Below, piece by piece: positions 1 to 11,540 of a stretch of 64,000 nucleotides of DNA. The stretch comes from Earliella scabrosa (Eukaryota > Basidiomycota > Agaricomycetes > Polyporales > Polyporaceae), in assembly GCA_022605405.1 (NCBI GenBank), contig JABYQQ010000009.1, forward strand, positions 186,001 through 250,000, read 5' to 3'. A model generated the notes under the pieces. That model ran no database searches. It was not told the DNA's origin and saw nothing but the letters and a program-made list of their open reading frames with translations. The translations under genes were made by a program, and so were the position numbers. Positions within the stretch are counted from its first letter, which is position 1. Each line of letters opens with the position of its first letter.

Positions 1-1090
1 CATCGTTCCCGAGTCCTTCATCCATCCCGGCTAGCAGCATTGTGCACCGCTCGTCAGTAAGGCCCATACAGGAAATAAGGATGCATGCTCGTAGCCGTCG
101 GCGACGTACCGGAGACCAGGGAATGACATGGATGCGGATCCCGCTGTTGATACTCCGGATATCGGCAAGCACGGACCAAAGATAGGACGGTGCGCGGTTG
201 ATGTTGAAGTTGTTGAGGGACGCGTCCCCGCTGACGTCATCGAAGCTATAGGCTGTGTGCGAGCATCGCGACGGTGTGAGCCGTCTGCCAACCAAGGCCA
301 CACACGCCCCGCTCGAAGCGTCGGTTGAGGCACGCACCAGTGTTGGAAAAGTCCGACGCTCCCAGCGGAACGCGGAGGTACGTGAAGCCCGCGGAGTTGG
401 CCCCGTCGGCCGCTGCGGACGCGAACGTCGGACATGCACGGGTGAGACGAGGGATGTCAGTGAGAGAGAGGGCACAGAGCCCAAAAGCGGCACGCACAGT
501 TGAAGAGGTAGTTGAGGAGGTTCCAGTAGTTCCCCGAGTTCCTGCTCTATTTCCGCGCGTGAACCTTCCATGTTCTCCCGGACCCGCTTTGGCCCCGCAA
601 CCGCGTAACGCTGATCTAGGGTGCATACTCACCTTGAGGTTGTTGAGGACCTGCGCCGAAGAGTCGGCTGCAAACGCGCGCAGGACGGAGGTCAGAAGGG
701 GGTGCGAACGAGCAGATGACGCAACACCACAGCGAAGGAAGCCGCATATAGCAACGCAACTCTCTCCGCACGCGACCACGAAGATGCACACGCACTGAGC
801 GACGCCCCGAAGCCGTAGACGGTCTGGAAGACGGACGTGTCCCTGACGACGATGTCCGCCTGGCCGATCGCGCCTGGCGAGACAAAGTTGATCGGGTTCG
901 GCGAGAGGTTCTGGTACGTGAGCAACCTTGACCGGTCCCAGGTCGTCGACCACTGTGCGCCCGGGTGGTCGGTGGTGAGCTCGGCGACGATGGCGCAACG
1001 AAGGGAAGGAGAACGCACGATGTCGTAGATCTGCTGCCCGACAATCGGGCCCACGAAGGCGAGAACTGGCGCGAGGGTTAAGAAGCGCAT
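1..1090 (-). CDS. Secreted GH30 glycosidase (endo-beta-1,6-glucanase-like), 3' end cut by window
   Basis: Glycoside hydrolase family 30 enzyme, probably an extracellular beta-1,6-glucanase acting on fungal wall glucan. Six exons are visible: 1090-796, 667-633, 546-498, 412-338, 252-110 and 30-<1, all joined in phase. Residues 1-18 form a signal peptide ending at VGQQ. The N-terminal family signature follows: FGASLTDSSA, LNNLK, NSGNYWNLLNYLF, TYLRVPLGASDFS and VIPWSPPGWMKDSG. The catalytic glutamates lie further on and are not in the window. The acceptor of exon 3 is the weak AATAG before AGCAGG; the CAG six bases downstream would break the frame. A TATA element lies about 120 bp upstream of the ATG. 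Family certainty is high. Substrate (beta-1,6-glucan rather than glucosylceramide or xylan) is inferred from resemblance to fungal members. Confidence 0.85.
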
Positions 1091-1949
1091 GCCGTCCTTG
1101 AGCTGCTGCTAGCCGGAGGAGCGACCCAGGCCGGGGCGGAAGCGGAAGTGGAAGAGGGGGGACGAGGGAGGATCCTGCACTGAACGCTTCTGCAGGAACT
1201 CGAGCGCAAGCTTATATATGTTTCGCGCAGGAAGGAAGCGTGGAGAACAAACAAGGCCTCGAAGAGACACAACCTCCGCGCACGGAGACGCCCGCGCGCA
1301 CTGACACCAGGGAAGCCGACGCGGTAGCCACCTGTCCAAGCTGCTTCTGGCGTGCAGCCGTGTGATGGTCGGCGAGGATCCGCTGCACGCGCCTTCGCAG
1401 TCACACGCCGAGGGTCTCAACTCCAGCCGTCACCTGCTCCTCGGTCCCTGCCAGCCAAGAGCGCACACTGCGGCCACACCGGTCGCGGGATGTCGTACAT
1501 GCATACCTACCTCTCCGCCTTGACACAACCATCGCCTCTCTGACGGCCCGCGTGATGTGTACGAGAGTCGGCCTCTGCCAGCGGGCACGAACATCGAGCG
1601 CGATTCCGGTGCAGTTCTGGTGCCTAAACATGTGAAAGGAAGGTGCAGAGCAACATACGATAGCCAGATTCAGACATATCTCCGGACGATGACCAGACCA
1701 CCGACGCGCCTTGCATTCCACCAGACACCGTTCGGAAGCTTGGTCTGTCACGAAGAACGCGCAAGGAAGCGTGCTTACCACGAACATCCATCGCGCCCAA
1801 GCTCTTCGGTTTCAGGCCGTCGCCAATGACCAGTCGAACATCTGCTTTCGACGAACAGTCCATATGCTACAACATCATAGGGCCAGATATCGACACATCG
1901 CATTGTCCGGTTTGTTTGATATCAGCGGGCTTCGACGGCGCCCGACTGG
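1091..1949. other. Intergenic, GH30 promoter and arrestin-like 3' flank
   Basis: Between the GH30 start and the stop of the next gene, both on the minus strand. It holds the GH30 promoter and the 3' flank of the arrestin-like gene. Open frames here show no family resemblance, codon pattern or splice structure that I can support. Confidence 0.5.
1211..1218 (-). promoter_or_regulatory. TATA-like element of the GH30 gene
   Basis: On the minus strand the sequence reads TATATAAG, about 120 bp upstream of the GH30 start codon. The distance allows a short 5' leader. No other strong core element is visible. Confidence 0.4.
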
Positions 1950-3631
1950 TCATGCCGACTCTTCAGGTGTAGCAGGGGGCGATGGGTCGTCCACGATGGC
2001 CTGCATCATACCATCGGCCGACCATGGGTCCGTGGTGAGTCGAATGGGGATAACCAAGCGCATCTCGCTGAACGGCGCCTTGGGTGGGTCAGGCGGCAGC
2101 ATCGTAAACTCGATGAAGTCCTTGAGAGCGCGATCCAGAAAGTCAGACCCATGTGCACCTCCCAGACAAGTATGTTGCGCACCTTGACGAGCAAGCCGCT
2201 AGCCTTGAATCCTCCAACCTTTACTTCCGGATCCAAACGGATCTCACCCGAGAAGCACAACCAGTCGGAGCCATCACCCTTGTCATACCATCAGCTCTAG
2301 CCTTTACTGAAGGATAGCCAGGCGCTCTCACCGCATGCTTGAACTCTCCTTCACCAATGATGTCCACCCGCCAGATATCTGTCTTTGTCCCCAGGATAAG
2401 TGCGTTCCTGGGCAACTCTGAGTTAGAATCGCGGGTGCAAAGGACGAAGATCCCAAAGCCGCGTACCGGACGTCCACGATGGACTGCCGCAGCACCCGAA
2501 TCCGGGTGAAGTGCTTGTTAGGAGCGAGAATGGTGGCAGTTGGCCCGTACGGGAGGAACGCGGCCAACGAGAACGCTGATGAGCCGAACATGACATGGTA
2601 CGGAATCGGCTGAGTGATGCTGAACACGCGTGACGCGGGCAGGTAGAGCTGGCCAAGCATCATGCGTGAAGTTCTAGAAGTTACAACGTTGCCAAACGCA
2701 CGAACCTGACACATGATGTCCTTTGCACCCGGCAGTCGCGCCTTCATCGACGACTCCCAACATTGCCATTCCGGCGTCTCGATGAACTTGAACGTGTCGA
2801 AGGATTGCCGCATCGGTGCAGGCAACGGTACGGCGGGGCGAGATCGAGGGTGATAGTTGAACGGCGTAGACACAGTCCTGCACTCGATTGGTGAGTCCAA
2901 CGCACACACAAGCGGATATATGCGTCACTGACCAGCCACCCAGCCGCAAGAGACTTGAGGTCTTGCTTCTTGTCACTGACGCGCTCACCGAGTAGTCGAT
3001 AGTCGCATTGAATCCGGGGACGCCAGACAGATGGACGTCGTGAGTGGGTGGCAGGGGCTGCAGGGTCGTGTTACTCGGTGAGGATCCCTCGTTTCATAGC
3101 AGACCGTCACTAACATATGTCTCCCTGCCGTCCGAGAACGTGGTGGGCAGCGTGAGGCTAAACTTGAGCGCGGTCGGACATGGCTCCGAATCCGTTTCCC
3201 TGCTCCAGAGCGTGACCGTCGAGAGGCACAGCTTGTACGTCGTCGTTCCGCCCTCCGCGACCTCACGCAAACGCAGGCTGCCTTCTATCTGTACACAAAC
3301 GACGTTCAACAGTCGCACAGGGCATGATGATCAAGATGTGTATGCGCACCTTCACGTCCACCGCGATCACCCCATCCGTCTTCTGAAGCCCGACTTCGCC
3401 CTCAACGGCAGCTCCGCAACCATATACCGGCAGGCTGACGTTGTTCTCCTGTGCGAAGAGGCGGAGACTCACGCTCTTGGACTGCTTCACGAAGTTCCCC
3501 GACGGCCTCCGGTCGGGTCGGTTGAGCGCTAAGCGCTGCTCGAATGCCTGTGGCTCGGCAGAGTACGAGGGGGCCCTCGTACGCAGGAAGGTCGGCGGGG
3601 CGACATAGCTCGGGAGGCTGGTGGTGGACAT
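1950..3631 (-). CDS. Arrestin-fold protein, copy 1
   Basis: Predicted 425-residue arrestin-fold protein of a type common in basidiomycetes and possibly related to alpha-arrestin trafficking adaptors; function unknown. Eight exons: 3631-3350, 3288-3115, 3057-2933, 2877-2706, 2648-2467, 2407-2332, 2278-2183 and 2120-1950. They add up to an exact reading frame. An N-terminal beta-sandwich half carries VSLRLFAQENNVSLPVYG and IEGSLRLRE. A linker ends GVPGFNATIDYSV. The C-terminal half carries PIPYHVMF, LGTKTDIWRVDIIGEGEF, SGEIRLDPEVKVGGF and IPIRLTTDPWS. The next gene is a paralog aligning over its whole length and sharing at least three intron positions. No PPxY or membrane segment is obvious. 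Arrestin fold is inferred from resemblance; it needs a structural search. Confidence 0.75.
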
Positions 3632-4430
3632 CGCGTGTCGCTCGGTGGGTGGTGAGTTTCAAGACCGTACGATGGCCGCTCGAAGGGATGAATGGAGAGG
3701 CAGGCCTTAGGTCGTACCGGTGACTAAGAGGGAGGGAGCAGTAGCATATGGCGTGCGCCGTGCGCCGGCTTTCCTTCCACCTGGCTCCGGACGTGGGGAC
3801 CACTCGGGTCCTGATAGATATGTTTGAACGCTCGCTATCTCACCGCGGCTGCGGCGTGTCCCCTCGGCGTTTCGCTGTTGACAACCCCGCGCATATATTG
3901 GCGAGCATCTGCGATGGTGGCGAGTGTGGCCGTGCGGGTCGGTCACCGGGAGATACGATGCATGTCCGAGTGGTTGCGGGGGGCGCACCTGGGGCGCACC
4001 GTCATAGATGCGCCGCGTGTGCCGTTCGACGGAGAAGAGGATGAACAAAGGGATGCATCAGCGGAAGGGATGGGAGCATGTGGAGGAGTCAAGGAACGTG
4101 TGGGGCATCCCGCGCTGGCCGCCGGCTTGCAGGACACATTGGCGCTCACTCTCTCACCCGACGTGCTGCGCACGGAAAAGTCTATTTCCTGCTCAGACAC
4201 TCGTGCTCTGACTACGAGAAGGATCGTCGGGGACAGAAAGGTCGTGGATACATGGTTGTCGTCAATACAGTAGTGTCCCAGCAGTGTCCTAGTAGATGTG
4301 CAACAATACAATAAAATGTCATCAAGCATGCCCCTGCAGGGGATACCGGACTCCAGCCACATGATGGGACGAGATACCTAACCTTGTCTGACTCACATGC
4401 GGGGGTGAGGGTCCAGGGCGATCCAAAGCA
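3632..4430. other. Intergenic region between the two arrestin-like genes
   Basis: Holds the upstream region of copy 1 and the 3' flank of copy 2. An A/T-rich stretch with CATATATT lies near 3888-3900, about 260 bp upstream of the copy 1 start. An open frame of about 150 codons on the plus strand (3824-4273) shows no domain or composition that would support it as a gene. Confidence 0.5.
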
Positions 4431-6243
4431 TCACAGGCTGGACACACCTACACCCATGTGCGACTTGGCAGGGTCAGTCGTCAAACGTATTGGGATGCTC
4501 TCCCTTACAGGCGCGTACTGCCTACCAGATGGCAGACTGGGCGCATCTATGGAGAGTACGATGGTGTCCTACCGGTCGAAGTTCAACGATGAGCATCCGT
4601 GAGCCGCATTATGTACCAACTTCTGCGTGACACGCACCGTAACCTGCAACCCGCTCGCCTCAAAGCCACCCGTAAACCCCGGGCGAGCCGGTGGGATGAT
4701 GATCGCGCCCGACCACACGACCGAGCCAGGGCCCCGACTGGCGTTGTGCACGACCCCATGGCCAATCGACTGTGCGCTGAACAGGTAGCTTCTATCCGGC
4801 TCCGACAGCGTCGTCGACGACGAGCCCTCGCTCCTGGTGAAGCTCCGGACAGCCTCCTGTTTCGCGCGCTGATAGAGCGACCCGAGCGTAAACCCCCCGT
4901 TGTTCGCGTTCACCGCCGTCGTCCGCTGCACCCTGATCCTCAGCGGGCACTTGGTCTTGTTCTTGTTCGTCGTCCGCCGCCGCGACATCCCTGGGAGCGC
5001 CGTCAGCTGGTTCTGCACGCTCTCGCACGACGACGCGGACGACATTGGCGCGAGCGGGAGGAACGATGACGGCATCGGCCGGTACTCCGCGAACGGCTCG
5101 AGCGTCACGTCGTCCGCAAAGAGCGTGACGTGGAACGGGATCGGTTCCTGGTAGCAGCATATCTGTGAGGACGGCAGGAACAGCTGCGGTCCGGGAGGAA
5201 TGGTGCATGGCATTTCAGCACGGCCGCGGACCACAGGCGCGGAAAGAGCACACGGTACGCACATGAACCTTGATGCCGGGCGCGTCCCCACGCACCGAGC
5301 GCATCCTGTAGACGAACAGCGTCCGCGGGCGGGTCTCCGTGTGGGTGGGGTTCACCGGGAAGGGGCCGGCCAGAGTCGGGCGCGTTCGGTGGACATACCG
5401 GAACGGCACGCACACGCTGCAGGGTCGCGAGAGTTCGATACAATCAGCACCGCCGTGGGGAGGTGATTGGACGCCGGAACAGACCCACTTGCTCACCCCA
5501 CGCCACAACGTCGACGCCTCCCTCAGGAGGGTAAGGTTCACGACGACGGCGTAGTCGACCTTGACGTAGAACCCGGGGATGCCGTGCAAGTCTGCGGCGA
5601 ATGTGGGGGGTAGCAGATATCGCTTCCCGGAGGAATCGCGGTAGGTACTTGGTAGTGTATAACGGAAGGCGGCTCTCGGTGGGAACGAGCCGGAGCTCGA
5701 CGCTGCCCAGGAGTATATCTTCTCGTCAATAGTCTTGACGGTCACCGAGCCCGCCCCGGCAATCTCTTGGATGAGGATGGTTCCCTCGATCTTGCACAAG
5801 TCAAACATCCGCACAGTGGCGTCCTTGTAGGAACGAACACGTACCTTGACGTCAAGCGCGAGTACCCCGGACGGGCGTGCGATAGCCAAGACGCCCTCTA
5901 TCGTCTCTCCACTGGAATAGGATGGAACGCAAGCACCGTCACGTTGGCCACTCAGCAGGAGGGTGAGTTTGCTCGAATGTCGGACGAAGTGTCCAGATGC
6001 ATCGGCCTTTGTTGGTTGCAAGGGTGAAAGAGAGCGATTGGGGACGAGAGGGCCGAGCTGGAGGATCGGGGTGCGTGGAGGAACAGGAGGCGGTGTCTCC
6101 ACGCGCTTTGGTTTCCTAGGCTGTGGCGCCTCCTTCGTATCTGGTGAAGCGGCGGCATTTCGGAGAGAGAACAGGGATTGAGGTCGAGGTATCTGAACAG
6201 CGAACGGGTGACGCATGAGAGTCAGGTACAAGTAGGAGTGCAA
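4431..6243 (-). CDS. Arrestin-fold protein, copy 2
   Basis: Predicted 510-residue paralog of the preceding gene. Exons 6243-5845, 5790-5489, 5416-5269, 5183-4638 and 4568-4431 keep phase throughout. It shows the same order of landmarks: KLTLLLSGQRDG, DVK joined to IEGTILIQE, GIPGFYVKVDYAVVV, PIPFHVTLF, GAIIIPPARPGFTGGF, then ESIPIRLTTDP near the end. It differs by a proline-rich N-terminal extension (residues 30-65) and a basic Arg/Asn/Lys-rich insert (RRRTTNKNKTK), and has fewer introns in the second half. Its first intron (5844-5791) is 54 bp and stop-free, so an unspliced message would still be read through. A second Met (6216) is an equally possible start. Function unknown. Confidence 0.73.
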
Positions 6244-6967
6244 GCGAGGACGTGAGGACTAGGAGCGATGGGAGTCGAGGTCAGGAGGGATGAGATGGCA
6301 AAGATGGTGCTGTCAACCAGCTGCCGGAGGTCATGGCTCGCGACAAGACGGCAGAGCCAATATATGCTGCCCAAGACGGAGGAATGTATCCATCTTTGAT
6401 GTTCTCGTGCTTCGAAAATGATGATGTCGACCGAGGGAAAATGTAGAGATGCGAGCCAGGGAGGAACGAGAGCCGCCGGGACCGCAATCTACAGTCAAAA
6501 ATGAAGTCAGTCCCTGTGTGGCAGTCCTGTTGCACAGCATGGTCAAGAACGGCTCTTGGACTCCGGAGTCTTGCGATTGGGTGGAAATGACAGTGTACCC
6601 ACCTTGCGCCCCAAATCCACCTTGAAGCTCCTCCGCCTCCAAGGTTTGTAGGGGATATCTGTAAGGACATACTCAGCCTCATGTATGGCAGATCAAACTT
6701 ACGTGCGTGTGAGAACAGTTCGGTCGTGTATTCAGAAGCAACTGGCGCTAAATACCGGGCTGATTGGAGTCCAGGGCGGCCCGTTGCAGCCACAATGGCA
6801 GCCCGCCGCTTTGGGTTCGAATCACAGTGCCTGTGTTGGCTGTCTACGCTCACCCACCAGCTGTGCACAGTTCGCAGCATCGAAGGACACAGCTTCGCAT
6901 TGAGAATGCAAGGGCAATGTTCCACACGTGAAAGTGCAGGATTCATGAAGATGGTTGTCTAGGATGG
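6244..6967. other. Intergenic region upstream of arrestin-like copy 2
   Basis: About 720 bp with moderately A/T-rich patches (CCAATATATG near 6357). It includes a TTCGAATC box near 6822 that resembles a tRNA B-box, but no cloverleaf can be drawn. I see no supportable gene. Confidence 0.5.
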
Positions 6968-8814
6968 TCAAATAATCTTCTTCTCTCGTAGCTCCGCTAT
7001 TTCTTTGTCGCTATAGCCCAGCTCCGTGAGGACCTATTTTTAGCAAAACCAGTCAGTTGCAAGAGATGATCAACCAGGTTCGCGAAGCTACCTCTGTGGT
7101 GTGCTGGGACAGATAGGGGGGTGGTTTTTGAACGGGCATCCTCTTCCCGTTGTACGTCACTGCCGGTGACACGAGCTTGATCTTCCCCGCTCGAGGGTGC
7201 TACAGGACGGGTGCAAGTCAGACATTCGACTTTATCATAGAATGGGGGATCATAGCTTGCCTCTACTTCAGTGACCATCTGGCGGGCCGCAACTTGAGGA
7301 TGGGCGAATGTCTGTTGGATGTTGTTGATGGGCCCGAAGGGTACGCTTATTGACACAGATGAGCGATACTCGAAGTCTACGGGGAGCGATGGAGTTCATA
7401 CCCTAATCCAGTAAGCTTCTCTATCCAGTGGTCCCTGCTCTCTTTCTGGAGAGTGTCGGTAATGAGAGTTACCAACTCCTTCCTATGCGCGACGCGGGCT
7501 TTGTTGTTACAAAATTTGGGATCCGCCGGTAGGTCGGGCCTCGCCAGGATCTTCTCGGCGAACAGTTTGAACTACGTTTCAAGGCAGCTTTAGTGTCCGC
7601 GTCCTGAGGGAGGAAGGTCAGCTCAAACTGACCTGCTTGTCGTTTCCAGCACCGATCATGATGAAGCCGTCTTTGCAGGGGAAGACCTGGTAGGGGACGA
7701 TGGACGGATGTGCCGTGCCGTGTCTGCCCCCTTCCTGTCCAGCAATGAGGTAATTCGACGCGATATTGGCCAATCCTGCAAGCTACCGTATGACAGTTAG
7801 TACTGGACGATGGATGCACGTCGTCAGAGTGCTGGCATACCTGAGACTCGAACAAGTTGCAATCAATCCAGACGCCTTGTCCGGTCTTCTCCCTTGATAG
7901 GAGGCCAGCCATAATGGCACCATGGGCATACAAGCCGGTCGCGATATCAGTAGCAGCAACTCCGACCTTGCACGGCGGTCCATCCGGTTCTCCGGTACTG
8001 TAGAGACGACTTCCTTCAGGCACCATGCGAGTCGAGAATCGTCCGGGGGCTTACATGTGCATGAGGCCTGCTTCTGCTTCGACGATCACGTCGTATCCGG
8101 CAGCTTTCCGGAAAGGCCCCGTCTGGCCATATCCTGTGCACGATGGGTTAGGTGCGCTCGGAAAAACGGACGCTACCGGCAAAGCATATGCACAGAATCA
8201 GGGCAAGTACACGTACCAGTGATGCTGGCGTAGATGAGTCGAGGGTTCAACTTCCGGCAGTCATCCCAGCCCAGTCCCATCTCTGCCAACTTCCCAGAGA
8301 CGAAGTTTTCCACCAGGACATCGGCCTGTTTGACGAGTTTGTGGAGTATAGCGAGGCCTTCCGGTTCCTTGAAGTTGACGGTGATGGAGCGTTTGTTCCG
8401 GTTCACGGCCAGGAAGTATGCGGACTCAGGAGGGAGATGGGCAGCCTCCTGAGGGGCAAGAGGAGACAAGGGGGCAGCAGGGGGGTACCATGATCCTCAG
8501 AGGACGTACCAGGACGTCAGCAACGCGTGATGGCACGTACCACTTGACGCGACAGGCTCACTCGTATCATCACCTCGGGAGACCTCCTCGACCTTGACGA
8601 CGTCCGCTCCCAAATCCGCCAGCAACATCGTCGCAGTGGGTCCAGCAAGGACGCGCGTCAGGTCCAGCACCTTGACACCCTGCAGAGGGGGTGGTATTCC
8701 TTGCAGTGGTGCCACATGGTCGACATTGAGTGAACGAGCATGATTGAGAGTACGGCGACCCAGGATGTTGCTCAGACGCGTCGCCGTCGCGTGTCTCAGC
8801 AGTACCGTAGCCAT
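6968..8814 (-). CDS. Mitochondrial family III CoA-transferase (SUGCT-like)
   Basis: 448-residue member of the CaiB/BaiF family, nearest in pattern to succinyl-CoA:glutarate CoA-transferase, which activates dicarboxylic acids in lysine/organic acid breakdown. Nine exons: 8814-8562, 8495-8217, 8133-8055, 7997-7841, 7782-7633, 7571-7402, 7345-7261, 7199-7092 and 7033-6968. Family landmarks are [98 protein letters not shown] and [15 protein letters not shown]. The first 30 residues are basic and free of acidic residues, fitting a mitochondrial presequence. The intron between exons 7 and 8 starts with GC instead of GT (GAG/GCAAGC). Divergent from the S2P gene with 161 bp between start codons. The exact acyl acceptor cannot be told from sequence. 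Confidence 0.88.
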
Positions 8815-8975
8815 GGTGGATGTACAGCTCGCGACCGACGCGCCCAAAGCTCGTCGTCGTCGGTCTCGTGGAAACGTGCGGGGAGCGGGTGCCGGTGCCG
8901 GAGGGCCGGCGCGCGCTTGTTCCCGGGTCGCCTTGATGCATGACGCCTCCGACGTCAACAGACTCGTCCTGAACC
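8815..8975. promoter_or_regulatory. Shared divergent promoter, CoA-transferase / S2P
   Basis: Only 161 bp separate the start codons of two oppositely directed genes, so both must be driven from this stretch or from leader introns. It is GC-rich and lacks a TATA element. Confidence 0.45.
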
Positions 8976-11288
8976 GTGAACGGCGACCTCGCGATGGGCG
9001 TCGAGGCCGCCGTCCTCTGGCTTTCTTCATTCTGGCTTGCCCTCTATGCCCTCCGTCATCATCGTCGACAAAAGCACCGAGGATTGTCTCTCCCCGCTCC
9101 GACGTCGGTGTCCACGTCGTCCCCAGAATTATTCCGCACTCGTGAAACCCGAGTGACGCTTCGAAACCTCCACTTGAACATCCAGTCAACCGCATGGAAC
9201 GCCTCTCATCAGTATCTTGCTGCCAGGCTGAAGAGACGGGACCGATGGAGGGCGGTTCTGCTACTTGCGTACGACATTGGGAGTGTGCTGGGAGTGTTGG
9301 GAATGCTTGGATCGGTACTATTGCTGGCCTGGACAGCAGTACGACTCGCATTCTCATGGTACGATCCTCCAAGTCTTCCACATACACCCAGTGGTACCGC
9401 GGCCCTGCACAAAAGAGATGTCGTTGCGTACGGTACACCAACACTCTCAACTAGTGCGCAGAACGCGCCGTTACACTTGATTGTGAGTCTTCCAGTCCGT
9501 TTGCTCCATGCACGCGGGGATATTGCGGGCGATGCCCACACACCTACAGTGTGTGATATACCTATTACACGAACACAGTCACTTCTATGATTTTGTTCGG
9601 TCTTGCTTCACGTTCTGAAGCTACGGTCATTAACATTCTGCGTGATGTGAGGCGTTCAGATTCCAGGCGTAACGACCCCACTACACCACCTCCCGATCCT
9701 CCTCGCCGCACTGCTTACCACTCAGATAATCCACGAAGCCGGACACGCTATAGCCGGAGCCCTGTACGCACATCCATTCACTCCATCTGTCCACTTCACT
9801 CGCTGACCGAAGGGTCACCGCATCCAGGGAGGCTGTCTCGCTCAGCTCCGTCGGGCTCGGACTCACCGTCATCCTCCCCTCCGCGTTCGTCGCGTTCCCC
9901 ACTGGAGAAACCGAGGCTCTGCCGCCCCGTCCTCGCACGCGAATCATCGCCGCAGGAGCCTTCCACAACCTGTTCTTCTGGGCCTGCCTCGCAATCACCG
10001 CCTCGGTGCGCGTGTCCACCTTCATCTGGCCGCTTCTGGGATACCGCGACGTCAGCGCGTATGGTCAGGTGGTGGTATCCGTGGACGAGGTGCGCCGTCT
10101 GCCGTTCACCTCTCCAATGTCAATGCGAAGAATCTCAGTTCGTTCTCATGTACCAACCTTGTCCTTCGGTTGATCAGGATTCTGCTCTGCTCGGACACCT
10201 GCCTATCGGCGCAATCATTTACAAAGTGGGCGACGAGACGCTCGACGGCGGCGAGAACGCGGCCGATAGGTGGGACACGCTCCTCTCCACAAAACCCGAT
10301 ACTTCCACCCCCGCGCTCGGCTGGTGTGCGGAAGAGCTGTGGTACGGCGGTACGCACCGTCCCAACCGCGCGCTCCTCGTCCCGGGCTGGTACTGACCGA
10401 TGACCGCGACTGCACCCGCAGAGCACGATGCATCCTGTTGCACCGCGCGAAGTGCGTCCGCGCCATCGCAAGCATGCTTCGCGCCTTTCGCGGACTCGGA
10501 CTCGGGCTCGGGCTCGGGCTCGGGCTCGGGTTCGGCATTTGAGCGCTGCCTCGACCCCCTTCCCTTCCTCGACCCCCGCGCGAACGCCTCCGTCCGCCGC
10601 TGTGCGTCCGCGGTCGACTGCGGTTACGGCGAGCTCTGCGTCCGGCCGCGCGGGGACCAGGCGCTGGTGACGCTCACGATGCATTTGCCGCCGTGGCTGC
10701 GCACAGGCGGGGCGGACGAGGACGTCGAGCGTACGGTGGTTTGGCAGGGCGGGGGATCGGAGATCTTGCAGGAAGGTGGGTAGTATCGCCACGTTTCCTC
10801 CCTCCAGCCTCAGTACTGACGCCTATTTGCCTTCGCTCCCTCTGTAGTTGAGGTCGGAGACTGGCTGCCGAGGTATTGGTTCCTACCCATGGGTCTTCCT
10901 GTCGTGTGGAGCACCCTGTTTATGTACGTCCACACCCGCATCCTCTTCTCTGCATGTCGTCGGACGATACTGAGCACCGTGCTGCAGGTACCTGAGGGTG
11001 CTCACCCTCTCGCTCTACTTCTTCAACCTCCTGCCGCTGCCGCTCCTGGATGGCGGCCAGCTGCTAGACGTGCTCTTGGACTGGGGCCTTTCAGGAACTG
11101 CGGACGAGAGCATAGCGTTGGGCGAGCTGGAAGGTGGCGCAGCGCACGAGGCTACTTACAGAGAGAACGCGGGTCCTCGTACTACGAGTGCGGATGCGAA
11201 GGAGAAGTGGAGAAAGAGCGTCCATGTTGCTGTCGGCGCGCTTCTGGGGTCATGTACACTACTAAGTTTGGCGAACGCATACAGTTGA
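8976..11288 (+). CDS. Site-2 protease (intramembrane M50 metallopeptidase)
   Basis: 596-residue polytopic zinc protease of the S2P family, which cuts membrane-bound transcription factors such as SREBP in Golgi membranes. Exons 8976-9482, 9660-9763, 9813-10089, 10178-10349, 10422-10775, 10848-10923 and 10988-11288 form one frame. A hydrophobic N-terminus ([15 protein letters not shown]) and a membrane segment near residue 100 come first. The HExxH motif follows as [14 protein letters not shown] near residue 190, with membrane segments after it and the second metal motif [13 protein letters not shown] near residue 510. Between them lies a long Cys-rich luminal loop typical of eukaryotic S2P. 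That loop contains a Ser-Gly tract coded by a CGGGCT hexanucleotide run (10496-10533). A second Met at 8994 is an alternative start. Converges on the DUF2235 gene. Confidence 0.88.
10495..10535 (+). repeat. CGGGCT hexanucleotide microsatellite coding (Ser-Gly)n
   Basis: A short tandem run of the unit CGGGCT with slight variants lies inside S2P exon 5. It codes alternating Ser and Gly in a luminal loop. Length change by whole units would keep the frame. Confidence 0.8.
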
Positions 11289-11540
11289 GACTATTACAGG
11301 ATTTGTGGAGGGTCCGAGCCGTAGGTTGCGACAATGCGTCCGAGGTCGTTACAGGGTCATAAACGGTCGTTACTAAGTAGTCCTGGATGATAACGCCAGG
11401 GATACTAGGGTATCAGGCGAGAGTAATGCAGGTAGGAGGAATATGTTACGTGTGGTATCGCCACAGTACGCCACAGTAATGAGGGGATAGAGTCTTGAGC
11501 TTGGCTGTCCACGGATATGCAGGACACGGTGCGCAGTCGG

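Noticed and set aside
502..546. Frameshift in GH30 exon 3
   Set aside because: Using the AATAG acceptor before AGCAGG restores the frame and the conserved SGNYWNLL segment.
6780..6845. tRNA-like GGTTCGAATC box on the plus strand
   Set aside because: The arms on either side do not pair, and no acceptor stem or anticodon arm can be drawn at the right distances.
8470..8495. Frameshift after RSW in the CoA-transferase
   Set aside because: A recount of the C run shows six C residues and the frame continues normally.
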